NCBI RefSeq assembly: GCF_002940685.1
Contig: NZ_PNFP01000014.1
Location: forward strand, 124,001 to 188,000
DNA: 64,000 nucleotides
From: Ensifer adhaerens
GTDB taxonomy: Bacteria > Pseudomonadota > Alphaproteobacteria > Rhizobiales > Rhizobiaceae
Reading direction: 5' to 3'
Shown: positions 1 through 9,091 of the stretch, one piece after another
Layout of the letters: every line of letters begins with the position of its first letter
Position numbering within the stretch: the stretch's first letter is position 1
Notes under the pieces: model-generated
Seen by the model: the letters and a program-made list of their open reading frames with translations, nothing else
Told to the model about the DNA's origin: nothing
The model's database searches: none
Translations under genes and position numbers: made by a program

Positions 1-311
1 AAGAGTGGAATAAAATTCGATTGCTTGGATATCGCTCATAGTATCTTTCCTCAGGATCCAGGGTTATCCGGCGCCGCCTCGCGATGCCGAGACGTGCCGT
101 TTTCGATGTCCCGATCTTCGGGGAAAGCAGTCATTCATGAAAGCGTGCGGCGCTATGGCAAGTACGGCAGCGGCTATGAATTCCGGTACGCGGGAGACGG
201 GTTCATACCTGCATCGACGATTTTATGGTTTGCGAAAGGGCCGCATCGGCGTCCCATCCCAGTGGCTTTGAGGGGCTCACGTCTGTAGGGAGACCGGCTC
301 TGCCGGGGTGC
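1..311. other. No gene recognised at left edge
   Basis: No open frame here has convincing coding character, and I see no RNA gene or clear repeat. It lies downstream of the minus-strand regulator that ends at 312 and may hold its terminator, but no strong hairpin with a T-run is evident. Confidence 0.4.
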
Positions 312-1379
312 TCACGCAATCGACAGCATAGTTGCGCGGATATGCGCTCTCGCGTCGCTTCTCCCGTTCAAGTCCTCCTGCGCCTGCCCGTAGGCCACGG
401 AAATGGCGCGGAACTTGATAGCCTGCCAATGGACATAGTCCCGGAGCAGGGTTTGGGAGACGAACAAGTCGCCACGATTGCCAGGAAGGCTCCAGACGAG
501 AAGTCCCTCCGATTTTGCCCGGGAAAATACCCTTTGCACATGGCCGCGCGACAGGGTGTGTCGGGTCGAGATGTCACTTGCAGGGAGCGGTCCGAGACAG
601 ACCTGTTGATCAATGCCCTCAAGGCTGGCCGGCATCCGGCAGATGAGCTCATGCAGGATATTGCTTCCCGATTCCGTGCGGACGAAGAGGTTGACGCTCG
701 CTGGCGGCTGTGCCCAATCCGGGTGAAAAACAAGGGACCGAACAGTCAGAGGATGGATGCGCGCAAGCAGGCGCTGGTCGCTGCCTAGACTGGAGGCCCG
801 ATCACCTCCATCGAGCCGGTCGAGGGCCGAAAGATGGCTTGCCAGCCATTGGCCAATCATCGTCTCGCCATATGCGCTCAACTGCACTGGCCTGACGCGC
901 CTGTCCCGGCATTCCTGCGGGACAAGCAAGCCGTAGGCCGCCATTTCGGCCAGATGGGCCGTAAGCGTGTTCTTGCTGAAGGGCAGCTCTGCCGCAAAGA
1001 ATTCGATGAGCGCCCCGGCCGTAAGAGGCGGACGCGTTTCATCGTGCTTTCGCTCAAAATGAAGGGCAACGATTGCTTGCGTGATCAGCCACTTCTGCAT
1101 GCTGGCGACGTAGCGCACCACCCTTGGCGCGACATCGTGCATCGCGAGCAGCTCCTTGGCCGCATCCCGCAAGACGGCAAAGAATGCGGCCCCGCCACTC
1201 GAAGTCATCGGACTGAAATCGTCTTGCGATCCTAAAGGCATGGTTGTGTCTGTCGCACCGCAGGTTATGGCATCCCCGGCATCACTACCCACCCAGTCTT
1301 GCCTCAGTATGTCGCCGCGTCGCCCGGGTGACTCAATTTTGGGTGCACCCACCCGCAGTCTGCTTCTCCTGTTGATCAC
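312..1379 (-). CDS. Winged-helix transcriptional regulator, two predicted HTH segments
   Basis: A 355-residue protein of unknown target. Two stretches look like winged-helix DNA-binding units: one around residues 115-175 (helix SKNTLTAHLAEMAAYGLL, then a basic wing RDRRVRPV) and one around 275-315 (SRGHVQRVFSRAKSEGLLVW). The first resembles MarR-type repressors. Start chosen at GTG 1379 because AGGGGAAG lies just upstream; the first 45 residues have low complexity, so an internal ATG near 1241 is possible. It is divergent from the adhesin gene across 250 bp, so control of that adhesin is a reasonable guess (inference). Family membership beyond winged helix is not certain. Confidence 0.65.
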   Translation of the reverse strand: MINRRSRLRVGAPKIESPGRRGDILRQDWVGSDAGDAITCGATDTTMPLGSQDDFSPMTSSGGAAFFAVLRDAAKELLAMHDVAPRVVRYVASMQKWLITQAIVALHFERKHDETRPPLTAGALIEFFAAELPFSKNTLTAHLAEMAAYGLLVPQECRDRRVRPVQLSAYGETMIGQWLASHLSALDRLDGGDRASSLGSDQRLLARIHPLTVRSLVFHPDWAQPPASVNLFVRTESGSNILHELICRMPASLEGIDQQVCLGPLPASDISTRHTLSRGHVQRVFSRAKSEGLLVWSLPGNRGDLFVSQTLLRDYVHWQAIKFRAISVAYGQAQEDLNGRSDARAHIRATMLSIA

Positions 1380-1629
1380 GATCTTCCCCTGTCGCTATCA
1401 GTGACCAGTTTTTGGGGGAAGCATCATGAAATCAATTCTCTGTCGCCTGCGCGCGGTCTGAACGACCGCCCTACCGAGGTCGGCTGTTGGCTGTTTCTTA
1501 GGAGGCTTCCAACCGGCAGACCGAACTTGCCCGTCCAGAATTCAAGCGCGTCCCATGACGATGTCATGGGGAGGGCTGCCCTCGTCCGTCGATTGATCCG
1601 GCAACAACGCCCCCTCGAGGCAAAATCGA

Positions 1630-4600
1630 ATGTTCAACAGCCTGCCGTGTGCCACCGCTTTCGCCGATGCCGCCCTGCCGATGATGGTTTTCAGACTATT
1701 GCAGCTGTGTTTCCGCGCGCCACGGGCATTGCGGATGCTTGTCGTGGGTGTGGCTGTGATGTGCGGGTCGGCAGGCGGGGCGATGGCTGCTCCGTGCACG
1801 CCGAGCATTTCCTTTTCGAGCGTCGGTTTGATGGTCGCAAAAAACTTCAACTCCTGTGATGTCGTCTTTAACGACACTCCCCCGATCTGGGCCGGACCGT
1901 ACAAAGTCCAAGGAACGCATACGGACTATCAGCCTCCGGTCGGGATTGTGGACGACGGTACGTTCCGCAACCCCAAGCCTGACGACCCGGTTGGTACAGC
2001 AATTGCAAGTTACGGCTTCACTTTCGACTCGTCCACCGGCACCGACACAATCAGGCTGCTCGAAATCCTAAACCCGGTCGCGACATCGGACACGATCGTG
2101 CTTTATAGTCACGACGCGGGCGGAGCACCGCACGACGGGAGCGTCGTGAGAGCCCCCCAGACCAACACAATCTCAGTCACTCTGCCGAACGCCTTCCCGA
2201 CCATCAGCAGCGTCAGCCCCACAACCGGCTCGCCAACAGGCGGAACCTCGGTGACCATCACGGGGTCTGGATTTACTGGCGCCACATCCGTCAAGTTCGG
2301 CAGCGCCTCTGCGACAAGCTTCACCGTCGACAGCGCCACCCAGATCACGGCGGTCGCGCCGGCAGGAGCGGCTGGTCCCGCGGACATTGTGGTTACGACG
2401 GGCAGCGGGACGGTGACGCTTGCAAGCGGCTTCAACTATCTGGTTGTCCCGCCCGGCGCGCCGACGATTGGAACGGTAACGCCGCTCGATCCGGAAGCGG
2501 CCTATGTCTATTTCACGCCGCCGGCCGACACCGGCGGCGGGACGATCACCGAATACGTTGTAACGTCCAGCCCGCACGGCAAGACCGGTGTCGGCACGCA
2601 AAGCCCGATCGTGGTCCCCGGGCTGTGGAACGGGACATCTTACACCTTCACGGTGAGGGCAAAGAACGCGGCGGGGGCTGGTCCGGCGTCAGCGGCATCG
2701 CAGGCTGTCACGCCGAAAAGCTATCACTTTATCGCCTTCAATCCGGGGCCCCAGACTTTTGGCACGACGCCGATTCTGTCGGCGACGAACACTTCAGGAA
2801 TGCCGGTGGTCTTCAGTTCGACGACACCGGACATATGCACGGTGACGTCGTATGGCGAGCTGACGTTCCATTCCGCGGGTACCTGCACGATCAACGCGGA
2901 CGCAGAGGGCAATGAGGCCTATCATCCGGCGCAGGTCACGCGATCGTTCGCTGTCAATCCGGCCTTGCCCGGCGCGCCGACGATTGGAACGGTAACGCCG
3001 CTCGATCCGGAAGCGGCCTATGTCTATTTCACGCCGCCGGCCGACACCGGCGGCGGGACGATCACCGAATACGTTGTAACGTCCAGTCCACACGGCAAGA
3101 CCGGTGTCGGCACGCAAAGCCCGATCGTGGTCCCCGGGCTGTGGAACGGGACATCTTACACCTTCACGGTGAGGGCAAAGAACGCGGCGGGGGCTGGTCC
3201 GGCGTCAGCGGCATCGCAGGCTGTCACGCCGAAAAGCTATCACTTTATCGCCTTCAATCCGGGGCCCCAGACTTTTGGCACGACGCCGATTCTGTCGGCG
3301 ACGAACACTTCAGGAATGCCGGTGGTCTTCAGTTCGACGACACCGGACATATGCACGGTGACGTCGTATGGCGAGCTGACGTTCCATTCCGCGGGTACCT
3401 GCACGATCAACGCGGACGCAGAGGGCAATGAGGCCTATCATCCGGCGCAGGTCACGCGATCGTTCGCTGTCAATCCGGCCTTGCCCGGCGCGCCGACGAT
3501 CGGCGCAGCGACGGCGGGTGATACGCAGGCCAACGTCAGCTTCATAGCGCCGGCCTACACCGGCGGCGCGCCGGTAACCTATATTGTAACGGCGAACCCA
3601 GGTGGGGCGACCGGAACCGGTGCATCAAGTCCCGTCACTGTCGCCGGACTGACAAATGGTGTCGCCTACACCTTTACCGTCACGGCGACCAACGCAGTTG
3701 GAACGGGCGGCGCATCGGCAGCGTCGAATTCGATCACGCCGGCGGCAGCCCAGACCATTACCTTCGTCAATCCCGGCGGGCAGGATTTTGGCACCATGCC
3801 GATCCTGACGGCGACGTCGGACTCAGGGCTGCTACCGACCTTCACGTCCAGCACGGAGGACGTCTGTACGATCACCAGCATCGGGCAATTGACCTTTGCC
3901 TCCGTGGGCACCTGCACGATCAATGCCAACCAGCAGGGCAACGCGGCCTATCTTCCAGCGGCAGAGGTTAGCCATTCCTTCGCGGTCCAGCCGGTGATAC
4001 CCGGTGCTCCACTCATTGGAAGCGCGACGGCTGGTGACACGCAGGCCACGATCACGTTCACGCCACCCGCATCCGATGGCGGGTCAGCGGTCATCGACTA
4101 CATCGTGACGGTCAATCCGGGCGGCGCAACCTTCACTGGTCCATCCAGTCCCATCACCGCCACCGCATTGACAAACGGTACGGCCTACACCTTCACCGTC
4201 GCCGCGACCACCGCGGCCGGGACGGGGGCGCCTTCCGCGGCGTCGAACGCGGTGACACCGGTGGCGGCGCAGTTCATCACCTTCGCAAATCCCGGCTCGC
4301 AGACGGTCGGAATTGTCTCGACATTGACCGCGACGACCAGTTCCGGCCTGACGCCCGTGTTCACCTCGAGTACGCCTGGCGTTTGCGCCATCACCGGGAG
4401 TGCGACGTTGACACCGGTTGCCGTTGGTACCTGCACGATCAGCGTCGACCAACCCGGCAACGCGGCCTATCTTGCCGCGCCGACCGTCACCCAGTCCTTT
4501 GCCATCAACCCGCCGCTTCCAACTGCCGGTAACGTCTCCGCAACGGTCGCAGCAAACTCGACGGCCAATCCGATCACGCTTTCGCTCTCCGGTGGCGCGG

Positions 4601-6891
4601 CCGACAGTGTTGCGGTCACAGCCGCTCCGTCGCATGGAACCGCGACCGCTTCCGGCACGGCAATCAGCTATGCGCCGGATCCCGGCTATTCCGGTGCGGA
4701 CAGCTTCACCTATACGGCGACGAACGCGACCGGCACCTCGGCGCCGGCGACTGTTACCGTCACGGTCAGCGCGCCGACCTTTGCTTTCACGCCCGCCGCC
4801 GGCGCGCTCGGCGCGGGAACGGTCGGCAGCGCCTACAGCCAGTCGATCAGCGCGGCGAACGGAACAGCACCCTACCTTTACGCCATTTCGACCGGTGCTC
4901 TGCCTTCGGGTTTGCATTTTGACACGTCGTCCGGCGCGATCACGGGAGCCCCGACGACGGAAGGCACCTATGGTTTCACGATCGCGGCAACCGATGCGCA
5001 CGGGGCCATCGGTGCGGCCAGCTATACACTCTCGATCGGCCGGCAGGTTCCTGCCGTCGGCAACGTCTCCACAACGGTCGCAGCAAACTCGACAGCCAAT
5101 CTGGTCACGCTCTCGCTTTCCGGTGGCGTGGCCGACAGTGTCGCGGTCGCCGCCGCCCCGTCGCATGGGACAGCTACCGCTTCCGGCATGGCGATCAGCT
5201 ATACGCCGGATCCTGACTATTCCGGTGTGGACAGCTTCACCTATACGGCGACGAACACGACCGGCGCTTCGGCGCCGGCAACAGTGAATATCACCGTCGT
5301 GGCGCCGAAGCTCATTTTCTCGCCATCGGGCGGCGATCTGCCTGACGCCATGGCCGGAGAAGCCTATTCGGCGATGGTGACCGCCAAGGGAGGCCAGGGT
5401 GGCATTCTCTACAGCCACACGCGCGGAGACCTGCCGAGGGGCATGGTACTGAACGTGTCCACGGGTGAGCTTACCGGCCCGCTGCCCGCTGACGCGGAAG
5501 TCAAAACCTACAGTTTTGCGATCGCAGCGCGCGATCCGACGGGCAATACCGGAGAGGCGAGTTATCGCCTGGCCGTCAAGGCGCGGGGTGTGACTGTGAC
5601 AAACCGGTCCTACACGCTGCAGGAAGGTGAAGCTCCGCGGAACGTCTACCTGAACGCAGGCGCCACAGGCGGACCGTTCAACGGCGCCGGGATCGCCTTT
5701 GTCAGGCCTTCCAATGCCGGCAAGGCCGAGATCATTGAAGGCGAGCTTGCGGCAAGCGGGAGCTTCGTACCGGTCGGCTACTACCTGAAGTTCACACCCA
5801 ATCCCGGCTTCTTCGGGACGGCGGTCGTCGGATACAGGCTGGAAAGCGCGCTTGGCGCATCCAATACCGGCACGATCAGCTACGCGATTGTGCACAATGG
5901 CGATAAGGTCGCAGCGGAGATCGACGGGCTGGTGCGAGACTTCGTGCGAACACGGCAGAATCTTCTGTCGGCAGCGATTGAGGTGCCGGGCCTGATCGAG
6001 CGTCGCAAGATGGGCCGAGCGGGCAGCGACCCGATCTCGACCAGTATGTCGCCCTCAGAAGACGGAATGACTCTCGGCTTTTCGACCAGTCTGGCCCAAC
6101 TTCGTTCTGCCGATGAGGCAGGAGAGGGGGGCGATGGCGCGGCGGCAGTGTCGCCGTTCAATGCTTGGATCGACGGAACTGTGGCGGTGCACAAACGTGA
6201 TGAGAATGGCGGACGCTGGGGTAGTTTCGGTCTCATCTCTGCCGGCGCCGACTATCTGCTGTCGGAGAAGGCGCTGGTCGGCCTGTCGTTCCACTTTGAT
6301 CGCATAACCGATCCGACCGACGTCGCTGCCGAACTGACCGGTAACGGCTGGCTGGCGGGCCCCTATGCCTCTTTCGAGCTCGGCTCCGGTGTGTTCCTCG
6401 ATACCAGCCTGCTTTACGGCGGTTCCTGGAACGACGTCGACACGAAGTATTTCGACGGCTCGTTCGAAACGCGCCGGGTCATGTGGGACACGAAGCTGCA
6501 GGGGCATTGGCAACTCGGGGACGCGACCGTGCTGACGCCTGCGCTGCGCGCCGTCTTCCTCAACGAAGAAGTCGACGACTACAGCGTTTCGAATGACGAC
6601 GGTAGCAGAGTCGATCTGCAAGGGTTCACACAGGATCAATTGCGGTTCAGCATCGGGGCGGAACTGGAGCGGTCTTACCAACTCGATAACGGCATGATGC
6701 TGACCCCCCGCCTCGGCGGCACGGCCGGATTTGCAGCATTGGACAGCAGCGGCGCGTTCGGAACAGTCAGTGCCGGATTGAACCTCTCCAACAACCTCAA
6801 CTGGGATTTCGACCTCTCGCTGCTTTATGGCATTGAGAGCAAGGGAGAGCAGACGATTGGAGCGAAGGCCGGTGTGCAGGTGCGTTTTTGA
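1630..6891 (+). CDS. Giant autotransporter adhesin with Ig/FN3-like repeats
   Basis: A 1753-residue surface protein. Order of parts: long signal peptide ending near the AGGAMA motif (about residue 54); IPT/TIG domain (about 189-271); four 172-residue units, each an FN3-like domain plus a second beta-domain with a paired-Cys pattern (275-446, 447-618, 619-790, 791-962); two 177-residue units of cadherin/Big-like plus putative-Ig domains (about 963-1320); a linker; and a C-terminal autotransporter beta-barrel (about 1500-1753) ending in the outer-membrane Phe (QVRF). Units 1 and 2 are identical in protein. Expected role is adhesion or aggregation outside the cell. ATG 1681 is an alternative start. 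No neighbouring secretion gene is needed for a type V system. Confidence 0.85.
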   Translation: MFNSLPCATAFADAALPMMVFRLLQLCFRAPRALRMLVVGVAVMCGSAGGAMAAPCTPSISFSSVGLMVAKNFNSCDVVFNDTPPIWAGPYKVQGTHTDYQPPVGIVDDGTFRNPKPDDPVGTAIASYGFTFDSSTGTDTIRLLEILNPVATSDTIVLYSHDAGGAPHDGSVVRAPQTNTISVTLPNAFPTISSVSPTTGSPTGGTSVTITGSGFTGATSVKFGSASATSFTVDSATQITAVAPAGAAGPADIVVTTGSGTVTLASGFNYLVVPPGAPTIGTVTPLDPEAAYVYFTPPADTGGGTITEYVVTSSPHGKTGVGTQSPIVVPGLWNGTSYTFTVRAKNAAGAGPASAASQAVTPKSYHFIAFNPGPQTFGTTPILSATNTSGMPVVFSSTTPDICTVTSYGELTFHSAGTCTINADAEGNEAYHPAQVTRSFAVNPALPGAPTIGTVTPLDPEAAYVYFTPPADTGGGTITEYVVTSSPHGKTGVGTQSPIVVPGLWNGTSYTFTVRAKNAAGAGPASAASQAVTPKSYHFIAFNPGPQTFGTTPILSATNTSGMPVVFSSTTPDICTVTSYGELTFHSAGTCTINADAEGNEAYHPAQVTRSFAVNPALPGAPTIGAATAGDTQANVSFIAPAYTGGAPVTYIVTANPGGATGTGASSPVTVAGLTNGVAYTFTVTATNAVGTGGASAASNSITPAAAQTITFVNPGGQDFGTMPILTATSDSGLLPTFTSSTEDVCTITSIGQLTFASVGTCTINANQQGNAAYLPAAEVSHSFAVQPVIPGAPLIGSATAGDTQATITFTPPASDGGSAVIDYIVTVNPGGATFTGPSSPITATALTNGTAYTFTVAATTAAGTGAPSAASNAVTPVAAQFITFANPGSQTVGIVSTLTATTSSGLTPVFTSSTPGVCAITGSATLTPVAVGTCTISVDQPGNAAYLAAPTVTQSFAINPPLPTAGNVSATVAANSTANPITLSLSGGAADSVAVTAAPSHGTATASGTAISYAPDPGYSGADSFTYTATNATGTSAPATVTVTVSAPTFAFTPAAGALGAGTVGSAYSQSISAANGTAPYLYAISTGALPSGLHFDTSSGAITGAPTTEGTYGFTIAATDAHGAIGAASYTLSIGRQVPAVGNVSTTVAANSTANLVTLSLSGGVADSVAVAAAPSHGTATASGMAISYTPDPDYSGVDSFTYTATNTTGASAPATVNITVVAPKLIFSPSGGDLPDAMAGEAYSAMVTAKGGQGGILYSHTRGDLPRGMVLNVSTGELTGPLPADAEVKTYSFAIAARDPTGNTGEASYRLAVKARGVTVTNRSYTLQEGEAPRNVYLNAGATGGPFNGAGIAFVRPSNAGKAEIIEGELAASGSFVPVGYYLKFTPNPGFFGTAVVGYRLESALGASNTGTISYAIVHNGDKVAAEIDGLVRDFVRTRQNLLSAAIEVPGLIERRKMGRAGSDPISTSMSPSEDGMTLGFSTSLAQLRSADEAGEGGDGAAAVSPFNAWIDGTVAVHKRDENGGRWGSFGLISAGADYLLSEKALVGLSFHFDRITDPTDVAAELTGNGWLAGPYASFELGSGVFLDTSLLYGGSWNDVDTKYFDGSFETRRVMWDTKLQGHWQLGDATVLTPALRAVFLNEEVDDYSVSNDDGSRVDLQGFTQDQLRFSIGAELERSYQLDNGMMLTPRLGGTAGFAALDSSGAFGTVSAGLNLSNNLNWDFDLSLLYGIESKGEQTIGAKAGVQVRF
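2452..3483 (+). repeat. Tandem 516-bp near-identical duplication in adhesin gene
   Basis: Copy 1 spans 2452-2967 and copy 2 spans 2968-3483. Both encode exactly the same 172 residues. The only differences I see are two synonymous bases around 2574 and 2577, where AGCCCGCAC becomes AGTCCACAC. Two further units of the same 516-bp length follow (3484-3999 and 4000-4515) but have diverged strongly. The pattern implies recent in-frame unit duplication, or gene conversion, in the passenger domain. Confidence 0.95.
4519..5580 (+). repeat. Diverged 531-bp tandem unit in adhesin gene
   Basis: The AACGTCTCC-containing start of a cadherin/Big-like domain occurs at 4531 and again at 5062, 531 bp (177 codons) apart. 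Both copies are followed by a putative-Ig domain. The proteins share segments such as TVAANSTAN and APSHGTATASG. This is older than the 516-bp duplication upstream, since the second halves have diverged a good deal. Confidence 0.75.
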
Positions 6892-7160
6892 TGCTTGGCG
6901 TGGCCGCGGTCGGTTAATGCAGCGCGCAGTGGAACGCGCCGCCGCTCGACAAGGCTATACATACGCTTCGTGACAGGTTTGACCTATCGTCGCTCGAAAG
7001 GTCCCTTTACTGGCATGGCGATCTAGATTGCAACTTACTCGTGGACTCCGGCGACCGGTCGCGACCAGGAAAACCAAGCTGGCAAGGAATCACTTTCTCG
7101 CCGGTTCATCACGGGGGCTCAGCGTTCATCCTCCTGGCACACGATAGGCACACCTATCTC

Positions 7161-7194
7161 GGCCCCGCAGTCGCCTTTCGGGGCCGCTTTTTTT
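7161..7194 (+). terminator. Rho-independent terminator
   Basis: Stem GGCCCCG (7161-7167) pairs with CGGGGCC (7179-7185) around an 11-nt loop and is followed by GC and seven T residues. It is about 270 bp beyond the adhesin stop, so it may end that transcript or an unannotated small RNA encoded just upstream. Confidence 0.75.
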
Positions 7195-7392
7195 GGGGGC
7201 ACGGCCGGAACCAATCCCCGATAACAAGCGTTCCAACCTGAGCCGGCCTCGTTTCCCCCATCTGGGTCGGGCCCAGGCTTCACAAATATCCCCCAGTAAA
7301 GTCTCCTCGATAAGGGCCTCTGGCCTCGTCGCGCGAGAGCATTTTTTGCTCGTTTCGGACCTGATACTCCGGAGCGAAAAGGGAGGTTCTGA

Positions 7393-7560
7393 TATAGACG
7401 ACGATCTAATCTCACCGAACTCCGCGATGACGACCTTCTGATGCTCTATCTGGCCGCAGCCGCTCTCTCGCCCGCCGGTGCGTGATCGGAAGACCCTATC
7501 TGGCTGAAGATCGAGGAAGAGGCGCGCCGACGCGGGTGGACCGAAACAACCCTCCGGTAG
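7393..7560 (+). pseudogene. Remnant of a small gene with in-frame stop
   Basis: One frame gives two protein-like segments separated by a single TGA at 7471-7473: DDDLLMLYLAAAALSPAGA and then SEDPIWLKIEEEARRRGW, ending at a TAG near 7558-7560. The amino-acid make-up, with an amphipathic Leu/Ala helix followed by an acidic-basic helix, looks genuine, but I do not recognise the family and there is no clear start codon. Recent decay is the likely explanation. Confidence 0.35.
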
Positions 7561-8095
7561 AAACGCGCGGTCGCTGAATCCTTGAGGCTTGGATCGGCTT
7601 TGGGGAACCTTTCGCACGCGTCCGCGTTCGGAGTTTGCTGATGATCTAGGATCCCTCCGGATCAAGGTAGAGAGCCCCATTTCGGTGCCGTCGGAGGTGG
7701 GGCTCCTCTTGTGCTCGAATCACGGGCCCAACGCTTTTCATTGGAACTCCATGCGTCCGCCTGCGGTTAATAGCCTGCTCCGAGGTTCTACAGTTTGCCC
7801 TGTGGAGCGCATAGGAATTGCCCCCTAAAGCCCCAGCCAATTCTTTCTTGGTTCGCGTAGGCTGCCGTCTGCATGGAACCAGTCGCGGGAACAGCGGTTG
7901 ACCATGCGAGCCCGAATTTTTCGTCTCTTCTCCATGGAGGGCCTGTAGTACCTCTGCATTGGCCCCGCCAATTTTTTGGGCAAGCGCCCCCGGACTTAAG
8001 TCTTACGCCCCTCCGCAAAGGTCCTAATCCGTTGTGAGATCTCACGTCCTCTGCCATTACTGGTTGAGTATCACCGGTTTAATGTGATCTCGACG

Positions 8096-8332
8096 ATGAC
8101 ATCGAAAGAAATTCCGGATTTCGTGAATGAGTTGATCGCGGCTGGGTGCGACATCACAGCAGTTGGCCACGGGATGTACGTGATAGGCGAGGTGACGGGT
8201 TCCGCAAAAGAACATGTCCATCGGATAACAGAGAGATACGGGGATCGTGACCCACTCAGGCTGGAGATTATCGCCTACCTCTGGTCAGTCGGTCGATACA
8301 TAGAGCTTGCGTCCGAGACTACACGACATTGA
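8096..8332 (+). CDS. Small hypothetical protein, 78 aa
   Basis: It encodes a compact soluble protein starting MTSKEIPDFVNEL, with predicted alternating helix and strand (VNELIAAGCDITAVGHGMYVIGEV) and a C-terminal helix (RLEIIAYLWSVGRYI). Residue use is typical of real rhizobial small proteins, though I cannot name a family. An upstream in-frame ATG at 8084 would add four residues; neither start has a strong ribosome-binding site. No operon partner is evident. Function unknown. Confidence 0.5.
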   Translation: MTSKEIPDFVNELIAAGCDITAVGHGMYVIGEVTGSAKEHVHRITERYGDRDPLRLEIIAYLWSVGRYIELASETTRH

Positions 8333-8458
8333 TGACCGGATCGGTTTGCATCATAGCCATTCCGCCCTGGTGGAAGGTTTTTGCGAATCGTCCGGAACAT
8401 TTCATGCCGCAGCGGGTTGGCTCGGTGTCGAAGATGAGTCATCTCGACGGGGATCACG

Positions 8459-8490
8459 CCGAGCCTCAATGGTTTCCTGCCGAGGCTCGG
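8459..8490. repeat. Perfect 9-bp inverted repeat
   Basis: CCGAGCCTC (8459-8467) and GAGGCTCGG (8482-8490) form a GC-rich hairpin with a 14-nt loop. It lies between two small convergent genes and could end transcription from either side, although no T-run follows. Confidence 0.4.
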
Positions 8491-8529
8491 TCGCCCAAAA
8501 GCGGGCTCCGTTAAATCAGCCGGTAGCAC

Positions 8530-8676
8530 TCACCCCTTCCCAGTGATCACGGGCACTATGCGCCTGATGGCCTCGGCGAAACTCACGCCGAGGGCCATAG
8601 CAGAGATGCCTGTGACTCCGAGCGCTCCGATGCCCATAAGTTTCCCGCGCTTGACTTCGTCGGTCACTGGCTTCAT
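8530..8676 (-). CDS. Tiny single-span membrane protein, 48 aa
   Basis: This short frame encodes a protein with a charged N-terminus (MKPVTDEVKRGK), one hydrophobic helix (LMGIGALGVTGISAMALGVSF) and a basic tail (EAIRRIVPVITGKG). The topology fits a small inner-membrane protein. The frame continues upstream of the ATG, so a longer protein is possible. No strong ribosome-binding site is seen, and no family is recognised. It could be a leftover of a larger membrane protein. Confidence 0.35.
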   Translation of the reverse strand: MKPVTDEVKRGKLMGIGALGVTGISAMALGVSFAEAIRRIVPVITGKG

Positions 8677-9083
8677 TTCCGCGACGTCTGCTCCGACGGC
8701 GACCGCCAGGAGGCGCGCGCCTCGCTTAGGCGAGGAACGTTGTTCTATTTATGGGATATTTCCTTTTGCTTCTGCAGGCATCGCCTGAGTAACGTTGAAG
8801 CGGCTGCTTGCCCCGCGCCATCCTCCGCACAAGCCTCAGCCGATTTCGCACCCCAAAATCATTCGAAATCACTCGTTTGAGGTATGGCGATCGTCCCGAC
8901 GCGGCCAAGAAGGTGAAGGGGCCCTGTCCTCTCTGAGAGAATTCGGACACCCACAAAATGATTGAACCTTCGCAGGGGGCGGAGGCTCAATCGAGGTGCG
9001 ATTCTCTTGAAATTGAGGAACTGCGCGGCAATAAAATCAGCACGAATCTCTTCTCTTGCGTGTGCTTTTCGCAACGCCGTGCA
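8677..9083. other. Intergenic stretch left of the IS256-family element
   Basis: No convincing gene is seen. The right-hand part should hold the original promoter and the first codons of the XRE-type gene interrupted by the insertion sequence: the frame entering the target site reads through LRNCAAIKSARISSLACAF. Confidence 0.35.
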
Positions 9084-9091
9084 GTGCAAGC
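9084..9091. repeat. Target-site duplication, left copy
   Basis: GTGCAAGC abuts the left terminal repeat of the IS256-family element and is matched exactly at 10520-10527. Confidence 0.9.

Larger units (their letters stand above)
6892..8095. other. 1.2-kb intergenic region with decayed coding remnants
   Basis: It contains the terminator at 7161-7194. A plus-strand frame at 7393-7560 reads as protein-like (LRDDDLLMLYLAAAALSPAGA, in-frame TGA at 7471, then EDPIWLKIEEEARRRGW), which suggests a small gene broken by a stop codon. A GC-rich inverted repeat (AGCCCCA / TGGGGCT) lies near 7672-7707. Nothing else is recognisable. Confidence 0.4.

Noticed and set aside
2452-3483. 516-bp duplication as an assembly artefact
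   Set aside because: The copies differ at two bases and two diverged units of exactly the same length follow, so real tandem duplication is more likely.
2452-4515. CRISPR-like regular repeats
   Set aside because: The units are 516 bp, coding and contiguous, without spacers. No short regularly spaced repeats were seen elsewhere.
4084-5895. A 603-codon open frame on the minus strand inside the adhesin gene
   Set aside because: It is antisense to well-supported repeat domains and its translation is Arg/Gly/Asp-rich low-complexity sequence, a usual by-product of high GC and codon bias.
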